Assembly (NCBI GenBank): GCA_020622165.1
Contig: JACNMN010000006.1
Span: 217,407 to 281,406 of the forward strand
Source of the DNA: Boseongicola sp. H5
Lineage (GTDB): Bacteria > Pseudomonadota > Alphaproteobacteria > Rhodobacterales > Rhodobacteraceae
Length of the DNA: 64,000 nt
Direction of reading: 5' to 3'
The notes beneath the pieces were generated by a model. That model did not search any database. It was not told where the DNA came from and saw only the letters and a program-made list of their open reading frames with translations. Below are positions 45,180-52,865 of this stretch, in pieces. How positions within the stretch are numbered: position 1 is the stretch's first letter; each line of letters opens with the position of its first letter. The translations under genes and the position numbers were made by a program.

Positions 45180-46301
45180 ATGGATGACGCCGATCTTCTA
45201 GCCGCTGCCCGCGAGGCGTTGGCCGGGCTGGCCTTGCCGGACGGGACGCCGCTTCTGGAGGCGGGAACCGTTTCCGGTCCGGTTGTGTCGAGCGGACGCA
45301 TTTCTCTGGCCATCTCGATCACCGCCGAAGACGCCGCTTCCTTTGCCGATATCCGCAGCCGCGCAGAAACAGCGCTGCGCGCGATGCCGGGGGGAGATGG
45401 CGCCATCGTGGTCCTGACGGCGGAAAAGCAAAGCGCCGCAAAGCAGAGCGCCGCAGCACCGCCGGATCTGGGCACCGGCAAGGCGCCGGTTACAAAACCC
45501 CCTGTCCTCTCCGGCGTCCGCCATGTGGTCGCGGTGGCGTCGGGCAAAGGCGGCGTCGGCAAATCCACGACCTCTGTCAACCTCGCCCTGGGTCTGCGCA
45601 GCCTCGGCCTGAAGGTTGGCATCCTCGACGCGGATATTCACGGGCCGTCGCTGCCCACATTGCTGGCGCTGCACGGGCGGCCACGCCTCGGCAAGGACCG
45701 CCGGCTGCGCCCGATGCAGGCCTTCGGGCTGCAGGCGATGTCCATGGGGCTGATGGTCGATCAGGAAACCGCCATGGTCTGGCGCGGCCCGATGGTGATG
45801 TCCGCGATCACGCAGATGCTGTCGGATGTGGATTGGGGCACGCTGGACGTCCTGATCATCGACATGCCGCCGGGGACCGGTGATGCACAGCTTGCCATTG
45901 CCCAGGGCACCGATCTGGCGGGCGCGGTGATCGTGTCGACCCCGCAAGACCTTGCGCTGATCGATGCGCGTCGCGGGATCGCCATGTTCCGCAAGGTCGA
46001 TGTCCCGATCCTGGGCGTGATCGAGAACATGGCGCATTTCATCTGCCCCGATTGCGGCGGACGGCACGCGCTGTTCGGCGAAGGCGGCGCGCAGGCCGAA
46101 GCCCGGCGCCTCGGGGCGCCCTATCTCGGCGCCGTGCCGCTGACGATGGAGTTGCGCAGGGCCTCCGACAGCGGCCAGCCGATCGTGGCGCTTGATCCCG
46201 ATGGACCGCTTGGACAGCTCTATGCCGGGATGGCCAGAACACTCTGGAGCGCGCTCGAAGCGGCTCCGCATACAGATCAGAAAACCCTAAAGGGAGTTTA
46301 A
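45180..46301 (+). CDS. Mrp/NBP35-family iron-sulfur carrier ATPase
   Basis: This 373-residue protein has an N-terminal DUF59-like domain (residues 1-80), an Ala/Pro/Lys linker, and the deviant Walker A of Mrp proteins, VASGKGGVGKST (119-130). The P-loop partner blocks are VGILDADIHGPSLP, MPPGTGDAQLAIAQ, and the cluster-binding CxxC FICPDCGG. Mrp proteins carry 4Fe-4S clusters; next to a five-cluster enzyme a role in cluster supply is likely. The start is ATG 45180; a longer frame from 45120 is entirely upstream of it. The following small gene is three bases away. Confidence 0.9.
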   Translation: MDDADLLAAAREALAGLALPDGTPLLEAGTVSGPVVSSGRISLAISITAEDAASFADIRSRAETALRAMPGGDGAIVVLTAEKQSAAKQSAAAPPDLGTGKAPVTKPPVLSGVRHVVAVASGKGGVGKSTTSVNLALGLRSLGLKVGILDADIHGPSLPTLLALHGRPRLGKDRRLRPMQAFGLQAMSMGLMVDQETAMVWRGPMVMSAITQMLSDVDWGTLDVLIIDMPPGTGDAQLAIAQGTDLAGAVIVSTPQDLALIDARRGIAMFRKVDVPILGVIENMAHFICPDCGGRHALFGEGGAQAEARRLGAPYLGAVPLTMELRRASDSGQPIVALDPDGPLGQLYAGMARTLWSALEAAPHTDQKTLKGV

Positions 46302-46304
46302 CCC

Positions 46305-46460
46305 ATGAAAGCATTCCTCGCATCCGTTGTCGTCGGCATCGTCATTGCCGTCGCGGCCTCCTTCGTGCTGAACGACAATTTCCAGACGGATTCCCATTCC
46401 GCCTTTGCCACCGAAGGCGCGCGCGTCGGCACTCCCGGCGACAACCTGATCAATTACTGA
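46305..46460 (+). CDS. 51-residue single-membrane-segment protein
   Basis: This short gene has AAGGGAG at a good distance and encodes MKAFLASVVVGIVIAVAASF followed by a short polar tail ending PGDNLINY. The N-terminal part is a single membrane helix or uncleaved signal. It sits three bases after the mrp-like stop and one base before the next gene's start, so it is tightly co-translated. I do not recognise the family. It could be a small accessory subunit of the electron-transfer complex, by position only. Confidence 0.7.
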   Translation: MKAFLASVVVGIVIAVAASFVLNDNFQTDSHSAFATEGARVGTPGDNLINY

Positions 46461-46461
46461 C

Positions 46462-47700
46462 TTGGCAGGCCCCGCCACCTCGCGCGGCACCGCTTTTGCG
46501 GCGCTGATGGCTTTTGCGCTCGGCGGGTCGGCGCCCGCCTGGGCGCAGGATCTTCGCGGCCACGGAGGCCCCGTGCGGGCCCTTGCGGTGGACGGAGACC
46601 GGGTGATCTCGGGCTCTTTCGACACCCGCGCCATCGTCTGGGATGGCGTCATCGCCCGCCAGATCACCCGCGCCCATGCCGGTGCGGTGACAGCTGTCCT
46701 GCCGCTGGCGGACGGGCGGTTCGCCTCGGGCGGTCAGGACGGCCATGTCGCGATCTGGGGCAGCGGTGCCGAGCCGATCCGGTTCGAACCCTTGCACGAT
46801 ATGCCGGTGGCCGATCTGGCAGCCTGGACAGGCGGGATCGCGTCGGGGTCCTGGAACGGGGAAATCGCCCTCTGGGACGGGGAACAGGCGCCCCGCTACC
46901 TTGATGGGCACCAGGGACAGATCACAGGCCTTGTGGCCTATCGGGACGGTCTGGCCAGCGTCGGATCGGATCTGCGCCTTCGTTTGTGGACCGCCGATGG
47001 CAGCCCCGCCGATGTAATCGCGGTATCGGCACCACCCAGTGATCTGGCCCAATTCGGGGACGCGATCTTTGTCGCCGGGGCCGATGGCGTCCTGCGCCGC
47101 GTGGTGCCCGGGCAACCGATGCAAATGCTGGAACTGACGACACGGCCGCTTCTGGCCGTGGCGGCGGGCGGCGGACAGGTTGCGGTGTCGGACACGACCG
47201 GAGCCGTATGGCTCATTGATCCGCAGACGCTGGACATCACCGCCCAGATCGCCACCGGTCAGGGTGCGATCTGGGCAGTGGCGCTCAATGATGACGGCGT
47301 GTGGACCGGCGGCAGTGACGGCTGGATACGGCGCTGGTCGGTCACCGGAGAACCGCTTGGCGAAGGCGCAGGCACACCGCCGCCGACATTGACCAATCCG
47401 CGCGGGGCCGAAGTGTTCCGGGCCTGTGCGGTGTGCCACGCACTGACCCCCGATGACGAGCAGCGCGCGGGCCCGACGCTCCACGGTGTGTTTGGTCGCC
47501 GGATCGGCACCGCCCCGGGCTTCGATTACTCCGATGCCCTGCTGTCCCTCGATATCATCTGGACCCCGCAGACCGTGTCGGAACTGTTCGAATTTGGGCC
47601 CGACGCCTATACCCCCGGCAGCCGAATGCCCGAGCAGCGCATACCCAGTGCATCCGATCGCGCCGCATTGATCCAATTCCTTGAAACGGCGACGCGGTAA
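46462..47700 (+). CDS. Periplasmic WD40-repeat protein fused to a c-type cytochrome
   Basis: This 412-residue protein has a signal peptide ending APAWAQ, then about seven WD40-like repeats forming a beta propeller (for example GHGGPVRALAVDGDRVISGSFDTRAIVWDG in two parts, and GGQDGHVAIWG, GSWNGEIALWDG, GSDGWIRRWS), and a C-terminal mono-haem cytochrome c domain with CAVCH in VFRACAVCHALTPDD and a distal Met in PGSRMPEQRIP. The start is TTG at 46462, a weak site; ATG at 46507 is the alternative. It stands in the fdh operon, suggesting an extra electron carrier or sensor, and depends on the ccm system. Confidence 0.85.
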   Translation: MAGPATSRGTAFAALMAFALGGSAPAWAQDLRGHGGPVRALAVDGDRVISGSFDTRAIVWDGVIARQITRAHAGAVTAVLPLADGRFASGGQDGHVAIWGSGAEPIRFEPLHDMPVADLAAWTGGIASGSWNGEIALWDGEQAPRYLDGHQGQITGLVAYRDGLASVGSDLRLRLWTADGSPADVIAVSAPPSDLAQFGDAIFVAGADGVLRRVVPGQPMQMLELTTRPLLAVAAGGGQVAVSDTTGAVWLIDPQTLDITAQIATGQGAIWAVALNDDGVWTGGSDGWIRRWSVTGEPLGEGAGTPPPTLTNPRGAEVFRACAVCHALTPDDEQRAGPTLHGVFGRRIGTAPGFDYSDALLSLDIIWTPQTVSELFEFGPDAYTPGSRMPEQRIPSASDRAALIQFLETATR

Positions 47701-47736
47701 GCAGCGCCACAACAGCAGAAAAACCGGAGACATCTC

Positions 47737-47943
47737 ATGAGCGATGACTACAACATGTCGATGCGGAAATTCCTCAAGCAGGTCGGCGTGACGTCACAAC
47801 AGGCCATCGACGACGCCATGCGCGCGGCAGGATCCGAGGTGACCGCCGGCAAGAGCTTCACGGCGACCATGGTGCTGAAGGTGGACGGGCTGGACCTGGA
47901 ACATCGGGTTGAGGGGACGATCCACGGCCGGGGCGACGACTAG
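47737..47943 (+). CDS. DUF6494 family protein
   Basis: This is a small soluble protein of 68 residues with MSMRKFLKQVGVTSQQAIDD at the start, VTAGKSFTATMVLKVDGLDL in the middle and HRVEGTIHGRG at the end, which fits the DUF6494 family as I remember it. ATG at 47737 follows a weak ribosome site. It is the last gene of the plus-strand formate dehydrogenase block and is followed by a strong terminator. Function is unknown. Confidence 0.7.
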   Translation: MSDDYNMSMRKFLKQVGVTSQQAIDDAMRAAGSEVTAGKSFTATMVLKVDGLDLEHRVEGTIHGRGDD

Positions 47944-47987
47944 ACCGACTGCGCCATCACCGGGTGTCATTAGATGCCTGGGCAAGA

Positions 47988-48021
47988 AAAACGCCGCCCG
48001 GTGAGACCAGGGCGGCGTTTT
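47988..48021. terminator. Bidirectional rho-independent terminator
   Basis: A perfect 12-bp stem AAAACGCCGCCC/GGGCGGCGTTTT (47988-47999, 48010-48021) with a 10-base loop stands between the DUF6494 gene and the converging tupA gene. A-rich sequence on the left and T-rich on the right allow termination in both directions. Confidence 0.88.
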
Positions 48022-48052
48022 ACGTTCGGCTCGGATATTCGGCGCTTCGTCC

Positions 48053-48859
48053 CTATTGCGGGACGGCGCTGTGCACAAAGAGGGTCTGACCCTCCACGGT
48101 ATACGCATTGATCAGCTCTTCGCCACGGGGGCCCACAAGCCAGTCTTCAAGCTGCATGACAGCGGCGTTGTTGACATGCGGGTGACGATCCGGGTTCACC
48201 GGCAGCAGCGAATAAGGGTTGAACATTTCCGGATCGCCGGAAAACAGCAGCGCCAGGTCGGCCTGGTTTCCGAAGGTCAGCCATGTCGCGCGATCCGACA
48301 GAATATAGGCGTTCAGCCCCGACGCCGTGTTCAACGCCGCCCCCATGCCCGCGCCAACGGCATTATAGGCGCGGCCAAGGTCTTCCGGGTCGACACCGGC
48401 GCTGGTCCAGAGCGCCAGTTCTTTCTGATGCGTGCCGCTGTTGTCCCCGCGTGACACGAACAGCGCCTCGGCCTCGGCGATCCGCGCCAGAGCGTCGGCG
48501 GCGGTTTGGGCAGAGGCAATGCGTGCCGGGTCATCAGATGGGCCGATCAGCACGAAGTCGTTATACATGATTTCCCGCCAATGCGTCGCGTGACCGGCCT
48601 CCACGAAAGCGATCTCTGCGGGTCGCGAATGCACCAGCACCGCATCGACATCGCCCGCTTCCCCCAATCGGAGCGCCTGGCCCGTTCCGACCACCAGAAG
48701 CTCCACCTCGATCCCAAGTTCGGCCTGGATTTCCGGCAGAAGCACATCGGCAAGGCCGGAGTTTTCAAAGGATGTGGTGACGGCCATGCGCACCGTTTCC
48801 GCCATGGCAGGCAAGGTGGAAAGGGCGAAGGCGCAGGCAAGCAGGGCTCGGGTTATCAT
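48053..48859 (-). CDS. tupA: Tungstate ABC transporter substrate-binding protein TupA
   Basis: TupA binds tungstate in the periplasm with very high selectivity. The 268-residue protein has a signal peptide (ITRALLACAFALSTLPAMA), and the TupA signature segments VRMAVTTSFENSGLADVLLPE, VVGTGQALRLGEAGDVDAVLVHSR (in part) and SRGDNSGTHQKELALW. These separate it from molybdate-binding ModA. It is the last gene of a tupB-tupC-tupA unit, unlike the more common tupA-first order. It sits convergent with the formate dehydrogenase genes. Confidence 0.93.
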   Translation of the reverse strand: MITRALLACAFALSTLPAMAETVRMAVTTSFENSGLADVLLPEIQAELGIEVELLVVGTGQALRLGEAGDVDAVLVHSRPAEIAFVEAGHATHWREIMYNDFVLIGPSDDPARIASAQTAADALARIAEAEALFVSRGDNSGTHQKELALWTSAGVDPEDLGRAYNAVGAGMGAALNTASGLNAYILSDRATWLTFGNQADLALLFSGDPEMFNPYSLLPVNPDRHPHVNNAAVMQLEDWLVGPRGEELINAYTVEGQTLFVHSAVPQ

Positions 48860-48863
48860 TGGG

Positions 48864-49580
48864 TTACTCCACGATCTGACCGTTCAGGAAGGCGTGCGCT
48901 TCGGGCGTTGCAGGTTTTTCAAAGAACGTCTCCGCCCCATTTAATTCTCGCACGCAACCATTGAGCATGAAGACTATCTCGTCTGCAAGCCTTGCCGCCT
49001 GTCCAAGATCATGGGTCGACATGACAATGCGGGTGCCGCGGGATCTTGCGTCGGTCAGGATGGTTTCGATCTCGCGCGTGGCCCGCCCGTCAAGATTGGC
49101 GCAAGGCTCGTCGAGAAACAGCACTTCGGGGTCGCGGATCAGGGCGCGGGCAAGCGCAAGTTTCTGTTTTTCGCCACCGGAGAGCACCTGCGCAGAGCGG
49201 TCGAGAGCGTGCCTCAGCCCGACATGGGTGGCCACCTCCCGCGCCCGGGCCCGCGCCTCGGCACGTTTTGTCCCGGCCACGCGCAGGGCGTAGGCAATGC
49301 AATCGGTCACGCTGCGGCGCATCATCGTCGGCGTCTGAAACACGAACGAGCGGCTGCCTCGGGCCTCCTCTTCCGGGATCGACCAGTCGAGGCCACCATG
49401 GGCCGGACGTTCAAGCCCATGCATCAGCCGCAAGAGGGTTGTCTTGCCGGACCCGTTGGGGCCCAGAACGATGGTGATCCCGGTGCCGCCCAGGGTCAGG
49501 TCGATCGGCCCGATGAGACGGGTCCCACGCCGTTTCACCTCGGCGGCATGGATGCGCAGCGGCAGGATTGAGCTCACCAT
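48864..49580 (-). CDS. tupC: Tungstate ABC transporter ATP-binding protein TupC
   Basis: This 238-residue ATPase drives tungstate import. Walker A is LGPNGSGKTTLLRLMHGLE, the Q-loop region is FVFQTPTMMRRSVTDC, the signature is LSGGEKQKLALARAL, Walker B is VLFLDEPCANLD, and the H-loop is STHDLGQAARL. The start overlaps the tupB stop by seven bases, and tupA begins four bases after its stop, so all three are co-translated. Confidence 0.92.
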   Translation of the reverse strand: MVSSILPLRIHAAEVKRRGTRLIGPIDLTLGGTGITIVLGPNGSGKTTLLRLMHGLERPAHGGLDWSIPEEEARGSRSFVFQTPTMMRRSVTDCIAYALRVAGTKRAEARARAREVATHVGLRHALDRSAQVLSGGEKQKLALARALIRDPEVLFLDEPCANLDGRATREIETILTDARSRGTRIVMSTHDLGQAARLADEIVFMLNGCVRELNGAETFFEKPATPEAHAFLNGQIVE

Positions 49581-50278
49581 GTCCCCGACCTTTCGGTGCG
49601 CGACAACGAATGCATCAGCAGATTGACCGCGATGGCGAGCGCGATCAGCACGAAGCCAAGCCCGAGCGCCAGCGCGAAATTGCCTTTGCCGGTCTCCAGC
49701 GCGATGGCCGTGGTCAGCACGCGTGTGGCGTTATCGATGTTCCCGCCGACAATCATGATCGCCCCGACCTCGCCGATGCCGCGGCCAAAACCCGCAAGAC
49801 AGGCGGTCAGAAGCGCGCGCCGTGCATCCCAGAGCAGTGTCGCCACGCGTTGGCGCTTGGTCGTGTTCAGCGAAATCAGCAGATCATGGTATTCCGACCA
49901 CAGGTCACGGATGGCCTGATGCGCGATCGACGCAATGAGCGGGGTGACGATAATCACCTGCGCGATGATCATCGCCGTCGGGGTGAACAGCAGCCCGAGT
50001 ACGCCGAACGGCCCGGACCGGCTCAGCAGCACATAGACGATCAGACCGACGACCACCGGCGGCAACCCCATCAAGGCGTTCAGGAGGGCAATCACCAGGC
50101 GCCGCGAGCGGAAGCGCATCACCGCCAGCCACGCGCCAAGCGGCAGGCCAATCGCCGCCGCAATGACGACCGCCGTGATGGTGACCTGCAACGAGCGCAG
50201 CGTGATTTCGACGAGTTCCGGGTCGAACGCCGCGATCAGTTTTGCGGCCTCGACCAGCCCTTCCAGAATCTCGTTCAT
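49574..50278 (-). CDS. tupB: Tungstate ABC transporter permease TupB
   Basis: This 234-residue permease starts at 50278 (MNEILEGLVEAAKLI); the longer open frame upstream is not supported. Five to six hydrophobic segments are present, with the TupB features GLPPVVVGLIVYVLLSRSGP and the coupling region RALLTACLAGFGRGIGEVGAIMIVGGN, which closely follows the known TupB/YebM pattern. It is the first gene of the tup unit, so its promoter should lie in 50279-50500. Confidence 0.92.
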   Translation of the reverse strand: MNEILEGLVEAAKLIAAFDPELVEITLRSLQVTITAVVIAAAIGLPLGAWLAVMRFRSRRLVIALLNALMGLPPVVVGLIVYVLLSRSGPFGVLGLLFTPTAMIIAQVIIVTPLIASIAHQAIRDLWSEYHDLLISLNTTKRQRVATLLWDARRALLTACLAGFGRGIGEVGAIMIVGGNIDNATRVLTTAIALETGKGNFALALGLGFVLIALAIAVNLLMHSLSRTERSGTW

Positions 50279-50671
50279 CGGCAGCGGCGTTTCTTTGTGC
50301 TTGGCGTCGAAAACATTGGCACGTGATACCATTCTGGCCGATGGGCGAAAGGGCATTCTGACGCTGGTCCTCCCCCGCCGGACGGCATGCGCCCCGGCGC
50401 CAACCCGAGCCGCAGAGCCGTCGAAGCATGGGATATCATGGCGCCCAAGTTGAACGGCTACGTTCTGAACTCCCAAAAGTCGCCGAGCGCGCACCATCCG
50501 ACGCCCGTCACATTCCATGCGCATTCAATCGGAATGTGACGTAAAAGGTTTGCTAGGCTGGCGATACATTTTGAGCACAGTGCAATGACCCGGTCGCTGA
50601 CGCGATTTCCCCGCGCAGGCAACAGTTTCTTAAATAGGTGCAAGCTTAAGTGTTTGATACACAGATATAAT
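50279..50671. other. 393-base gap upstream of tupB up to the island edge
   Basis: No convincing gene is present. A 50-codon frame from about 50388 has no recognisable similarity or ribosome site. The gap should hold the tup promoter on the minus strand and contains an 11-bp perfect inverted repeat (50506-50516 with 50531-50541). From about 50540 to 50670 the sequence becomes A/T-richer as the island edge approaches. Confidence 0.5.
50506..50541. repeat. 11-bp perfect inverted repeat upstream of tupB
   Basis: CGTCACATTCC (50506-50516) pairs with GGAATGTGACG (50531-50541) across a 14-base spacer. The length and spacing suit a dimeric or tetrameric repressor operator, or a hairpin in a transcript. 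It lies about 230 bases from the tupB start on the promoter side. No known metal-regulator box was recognised. Confidence 0.5.
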
Positions 50672-50717
50672 TGGCGCACCCGAGAGGATTCGAACCTCTG
50701 ACCTCCGCCTTCGGAGC
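50672..50717 (-). tRNA. 3' fragment of tRNA-Arg(CCG): attachment site at the left end of the island
   Basis: Read on the minus strand this is CTCCGAA-GGCGG-AGGTC-AGAGG-TTCGAAT-CCTCT-CGGGTGC-G-CCA: anticodon loop with CCG, 3' half of the anticodon stem, variable loop, a full T arm, the 3' acceptor strand and CCA. The sequence before it (CCAG) cannot pair with GGCGG, and no D arm or 5' acceptor strand follows, so the gene is cut at the anticodon loop, a usual crossover place for tyrosine integrases. The intact tRNA gene with a restored 3' end is expected at the other end of the island, beyond the window. Confidence 0.85.
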
Positions 50718-50894
50718 TGGTTAAAGGACCCATCCGAATTGCACGATAGGGTACGCTAGAGCACACTAACAGCCTGAAATATATTGCTTTTCAGAAGCGA
50801 AGCTCCGAAGTCTCTATCCGAGAATACGCCTTGATTTCCTTCCGCGTGCTTGCGTGGTGCTTACTCGAAATCGGGGCTTCCGAGGGACGGGAGC

Positions 50895-52262
50895 ATGACC
50901 AAACTGACCAAACGGTTTGTAGAGGCAGTCGAGCCGAAGAGCAAAGGCCACGTTGTATGGGATGATGAACTGCCGGGCTTTGGTCTGCGCGTCTACCCCT
51001 CGGGGAAGCGTAGCTACCTCATCCAGTACAGAGCGAAAGGTCGCTCGCGGCGCTACACGATTGGAATCCATGGTGTGTGGACACCTGAAACTGCTCGTCG
51101 TGAAGCGAAGGCATTGCTTGGCCAGATCGCTCAGGGAGAAGACCCCGCTGCCGAAAGAGAAGAGGAACGCCGTGCGGTGACCGTGCGGGAGCTCTGCGAA
51201 CAGTACATCGCCGACATGGAAGCGGGCCTTGTTCTCGGAAAAGGAGGCCGCCCAAAGAAGGCGACCACCGTCGCGACAGACGTCGGTCGCATCCGCCGGC
51301 ACATCATCCCCTTGCTCGGCACGCGGAGGATCAAGGACATCACCAAACCAGACATGAACAATCTGATGAAGGATATTATCGCCGGCAAAACGCGCGTTGT
51401 GATGAAAACGGAGAAGTTACGCGGCAAAGCAATCGTCACGGGCGGTCCAGGCACTGCCATCCGTACCATGGGTCTTCTCGGCGGTATCTTCACTTATGCG
51501 ATTGAGGTGGGGATCATTGATCAGAACCCAACCCACGGTCTCAAGAAGCCGAGATACAAGGTGCGAGACCGGCGGCTGAGCGAGGCGGAATATCGGACGC
51601 TGGGTCGCCTTCTCAAAGACGTACAGCATGACAACCATTATGGCATCCACGCTGAAATCCTCCGACTCATCGCCCTGACCGGCTGCAGGCGTGGCGAAAT
51701 TATTGGTCTACGCTGGAGCGAAGTCGACATCGAGGGTAGCTGCCTGCGGTTGAAAGACAGCAAGGAAGGTGCATCAGTGCGACCCGTCGGCCTTCCGGTC
51801 ATCGACTATCTTGAAGCCGCGCGCCTTAAGCGGAACGGTACATTTGTCTTCCCCGGTCAAGGCGAGGACAACGCCGTCGGAAATTTCCCTCAGAGTTGGA
51901 AGAAGCTCTTCGCTGACACACCGCTCTGGGATGTGACCCCGCATGTCCTGCGGCACAGCTTCGCCAGCATCGCCAATGACCTTGGCTTCACGGAGATCAC
52001 CATCGCAGCACTCATCGGGCACGCCAAAGGATCGGTCACAAGCAAATACGTGCACACGCTTGACTCGACCTTGATAATGGCTGCGGACACCGTGTCGGGC
52101 TACATCAAAGCGCTTCTGGAAGGGGTTGAGTTCAGACGGAACACCTACACGTTGGATCATCAGACAAGGCGAAACACGATCAACGACATGTTGATAGATG
52201 CAAGGCCTAGCCATGAAGACACTTCATTTCCGCATGTCGAACACTCTAACCGTCAGATATGA
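50895..52262 (+). CDS. Tyrosine-type site-specific integrase with DUF4102 arm-binding domain
   Basis: This 455-residue recombinase integrates and excises the island. The start at 50895 follows GGGACGGGAG; an upstream extension was not used. The N-terminal arm domain (residues 1-90) includes DDELPGFGLRVYPSGKRSYL, the core-binding domain follows, and the catalytic domain carries the first Arg in LTGCRRGEIIGLRW, HVLRHSFAS with His and Arg, the second His in IAALIGHAKGS, and the nucleophile Tyr in SKYVHT. All catalytic residues are present, so it should be active. It points into the island, next to the tRNA fragment. Confidence 0.95.
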   Translation: MTKLTKRFVEAVEPKSKGHVVWDDELPGFGLRVYPSGKRSYLIQYRAKGRSRRYTIGIHGVWTPETARREAKALLGQIAQGEDPAAEREEERRAVTVRELCEQYIADMEAGLVLGKGGRPKKATTVATDVGRIRRHIIPLLGTRRIKDITKPDMNNLMKDIIAGKTRVVMKTEKLRGKAIVTGGPGTAIRTMGLLGGIFTYAIEVGIIDQNPTHGLKKPRYKVRDRRLSEAEYRTLGRLLKDVQHDNHYGIHAEILRLIALTGCRRGEIIGLRWSEVDIEGSCLRLKDSKEGASVRPVGLPVIDYLEAARLKRNGTFVFPGQGEDNAVGNFPQSWKKLFADTPLWDVTPHVLRHSFASIANDLGFTEITIAALIGHAKGSVTSKYVHTLDSTLIMAADTVSGYIKALLEGVEFRRNTYTLDHQTRRNTINDMLIDARPSHEDTSFPHVEHSNRQI

Positions 52263-52299
52263 CGTCTATATCGGCATTAGCAGTCAGATATGACGGTTA
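52247..52299. repeat. Operator-like repeats at the integrase end / hipBA upstream region
   Basis: A 13-bp direct repeat GTCAGATATGACG occurs at 52252-52264 and 52283-52295, 31 bases apart (three helix turns). Each copy is itself an imperfect palindrome, and the pair is framed by the 9-bp inverted repeat TAACCGTCA/TGACGGTTA (52247-52255, 52291-52299). It overlaps the last codons of the integrase and lies 230 bases before hipB. It looks like a cooperative protein-binding site, for example for an excisionase-like factor or HipB. Confidence 0.6.
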
Positions 52300-52529
52300 A
52301 AGGCAATTTGATTGATCGGGTTCTATGTCCGAAATCTGCTACCTTTTTCGGACATGGGTGCGATTTTTGATCCTGTGTCGTGGCCGTTTTGAAGCAGTTT
52401 TCCATTCGAGCGTTGTTACTCACAGCGCAGGCATAGCCTGTCGAGACGCTCAGGGGGCTCAGGTCGCTAGACAAAATGTAATCTTCCTGCTACATAAAGA
52501 CCTATTTTGTAGCGCGAAGAGCCCAAATT
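52300..52529 (+). promoter_or_regulatory. hipBA promoter region
   Basis: This A/T-richer stretch before hipB includes ACAAAAT and ATTTTGT (7-bp arms about 26 bases apart, near 52472 and 52504) close to the hipB start, which could be an antitoxin operator. No protein is convincing on either strand. HipB proteins usually repress their own operon from such sites. Confidence 0.35.
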
Positions 52530-52865
52530 ATGCCAACACCTCATCGCCCCCCTGTCGCTGTACGCCGCACGCTGCGTAAGCTGGGCTCCGACATACGCGA
52601 CGCGCGCAGGCGCCGCAAACTGCCCATGGCGGTCGTAGCCGAGCGCGCTTTCACATCACGTTCGACACTTCAAAAAATCGAAGCAGGCGATGCGAATGTC
52701 GGCATCGGTATCTATGCATCAGTGCTTCAAGCGCTTGGTCTGCTCGATGGCCTCGGGAACATTGCCGACATCGGAAACGATGAAGTAGGCCAGTCTCTAG
52801 CGAGCGCCAACCTGCCCAAACGTGTCCGCCTCAAGAGCAAGGCGGGGTCGCCGTCTCGTGAGTGA
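52530..52865 (+). CDS. hipB: HipB-type antitoxin, helix-turn-helix (XRE) regulator
   Basis: This 111-residue protein has a helix-turn-helix domain (LGSDIRDARRRRKLPMAVVAERAF-type region followed by TSRSTLQKIEAGDANVGIGIYASVLQALG, given here in pieces). This is the arrangement of HipB antitoxins, which neutralise HipA and repress the operon. The C-terminal tail is basic (LPKRVRLKSKAGSPSRE). Its end overlaps the hipA start by eight bases. Confidence 0.87.
   Translation: MPTPHRPPVAVRRTLRKLGSDIRDARRRRKLPMAVVAERAFTSRSTLQKIEAGDANVGIGIYASVLQALGLLDGLGNIADIGNDEVGQSLASANLPKRVRLKSKAGSPSRE

Noticed and set aside
46450..47733. A 427-codon minus-strand frame opposite the WD40-cytochrome gene
   Set aside because: The plus-strand protein has a signal peptide, WD40 repeats and CxxCH; the antisense product has no recognisable feature.
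50388..50545. A short plus-strand frame (about 50 codons) upstream of tupB
   Set aside because: No ribosome site, no recognisable motif, and it runs through the inverted repeat; treated as non-coding.
50672..50760. An intact tRNA gene at the island edge
   Set aside because: Only the 3' half fits a tRNA; the bases before the anticodon loop cannot form the anticodon stem and no D arm or 5' acceptor strand exists.
52277..52474. A 65-codon minus-strand frame between integrase and hipB
   Set aside because: No ribosome site and no domain; the area is better explained as the hipBA promoter region.
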